Origin: CAZSAT01 sp964604675
GTDB lineage: Bacteria > Myxococcota_A > UBA796 > CAJQPC01
Reading direction: 5' to 3'
DNA length: 50,289 nt
Assembly: GCA_964604675.1 (NCBI GenBank)
Contig: CAZSAT010000045.1
Location: forward strand, 1 to 50,289
In this document: positions 49,652-50,289 of the stretch, one piece after another
Position numbering within the stretch: position 1 is the first letter of the stretch
Layout of the letters: every line of letters starts with the position of its first letter
The notes under the pieces: generated by a model
Databases searched by the model: none
Told to the model about the DNA's origin: nothing
Seen by the model: the letters and a program-made list of their open reading frames with translations, nothing else
Position numbers and translations under genes: made by a program

Positions 49652-50245
49652 TCACTCTCCCTTGCGGGCCACGCGGCCCTCGAACACGAAGTCGCTCTGC
49701 GCCTGGCGAGCACGGGGGGCGGCCTCGCGCTCGGCGAGGTCGGCATCCAGCCCGTCGAGATCCGGTCGCGGCCACCCGAGCGCCAGGGCGACCACGGGAG
49801 TCTCGCCGTCTTGCAGGCCGAGCACGTCGGTGGCCGTGTCGGCCACGAAGCCCGCCATCTGGTGCGCGACGAGCCCCATCGAGGTGCCCTGCAACACCAG
49901 CTGTGCGGTGGCCTGCCCGAGGTCGTACTGCGCCCAGGCGTTCTGCTTGCCGTTGCGTCGGAAGGCGGTGCGCGCCACCCCGAAGACCAGCACGGCCGCG
50001 CTCTGCGCCCAGGCCTGGTTGGGGCCCACGAGCGCCGACAGCAGCGCGTCGAAGGCCGGGGTGCCGCGCCGAGCCCAGACGTAGACCCAGGGCTGCTCGT
50101 TGAAACACGAGGACGCCCAACGCGCCGCTTCGAAGAGCGACCCGAGCGTGGCGTCGTCCACCGCGTCCTCCGCGAAGACGCGCGGGCTCCAGCGCTCGGC
50201 GATCAGGCTGTGCACGGGGTGGTCGGCGGTCGCGGGCTTGCGCAT
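49652..50245 (-). CDS. Nitroreductase family protein
   Basis: 197 aa. FMN-dependent NAD(P)H oxidoreductase fold: AERWSPRVF at the N-terminus with the SPR flavin-phosphate contacts, ARWASSCFNEQPWVYVW (FMN binding), the YDLGQATAQLVLQGTSMGLV helix and HQMAGFVAD, and ALGWPRPD near the C-terminus. Enzymes of this family reduce nitro compounds, quinones or flavins. First gene of the minus-strand operon with DoxX and GST; a GGAG lies about seven bases upstream of ATG 50245. The partial upstream region to the window end has no gene. Confidence 0.88.
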   Translation of the reverse strand: MRKPATADHPVHSLIAERWSPRVFAEDAVDDATLGSLFEAARWASSCFNEQPWVYVWARRGTPAFDALLSALVGPNQAWAQSAAVLVFGVARTAFRRNGKQNAWAQYDLGQATAQLVLQGTSMGLVAHQMAGFVADTATDVLGLQDGETPVVALALGWPRPDLDGLDADLAEREAAPRARQAQSDFVFEGRVARKGE

Positions 50246-50289
50246 GCGGTCTCCTCTGGAACCTCTATCCGTCGGCCGGCAGCCATGAG

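Noticed and set aside
1..50289. tRNA, rRNA or riboswitch genes
   Set aside because: No cloverleaf with T-loop, conserved rRNA core or known aptamer sequence was noticed on reading. A covariance search was not possible here.

Overview
The window looks like part of a draft contig from a high-G+C (roughly 70%) Gram-negative bacterium, most plausibly Myxococcota or another former deltaproteobacterial lineage. The reasons are an array of MopE-type DCDD...DCDG metal-binding repeats, a large Ser/Thr protein kinase fused to an ATPase, many lipoproteins, and frequent GTG starts. The lineage is inferred from gene content, not from a marker gene. A run of exactly 100 N at 36002-36101 is a scaffold gap, and the window begins inside a sequence that recurs at 7743, as expected where an assembly breaks at a repeat.

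Layout. 1-8106 is accessory DNA. Two identical 364-bp pieces of an IS91-like element, one of which breaks an nnrS-like gene, flank a gldA / gldF-gldG fusion / DUF4340 operon, remnants of two other transposases and one orphan lipoprotein gene. 8391-8971 is an AbrB-type antitoxin / Doc toxin pair. 9115-12878 holds a DUF6172 gene, acetyl-CoA synthetase and a CotH-like lipoprotein. 12875-27038 is a nearly complete Wzx/Wzy-dependent exopolysaccharide or capsule locus: a sulfotransferase-glycosyltransferase fusion, two more GT4 enzymes, the initiating phosphoglycosyl transferase, an antisense polysaccharide deacetylase, a Wzc-type co-polymerase/kinase, a Wzy/WaaL-type polymerase or ligase, a Wzx flippase, a Wza-like export protein, GalE and a lipoprotein of unknown function.

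27004-35566 holds a probable beta-propeller protein, a small hypothetical protein, an FAD-dependent oxidoreductase, a 1184-residue kinase-ATPase, a TVP38-like membrane protein and a class III aminotransferase. 35571-36164 is an array of 134/136-bp units packed with inverted repeats, interrupted by the N gap. Two large secreted acidic proteins follow: a lipoprotein that may have a TULIP-like fold, and a MopE-repeat plus seven-bladed FG-GAP/VCBS protein. The right end (42011-50245) has an NAD-dependent epimerase/reductase, a CHAT-like protein without recognisable catalytic residues joined to a degenerate FHA domain, an arylsulfotransferase-like lipoprotein, a metallophosphoesterase with transmembrane segments inserted in its catalytic domain, a coiled-coil protein, a very acidic small ORF ending at a perfect 13-bp hairpin, and a GST / DoxX / nitroreductase operon.

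Three signals run through the whole window. Several genes have a TAnnnT box 6-7 nt before the start codon, suggesting leaderless mRNAs. Several exported proteins have extremely short signal sequences such as MLVWMFAC. Many adjacent genes overlap by four bases, mostly as GTGA. No rRNA, tRNA or CRISPR array was seen.
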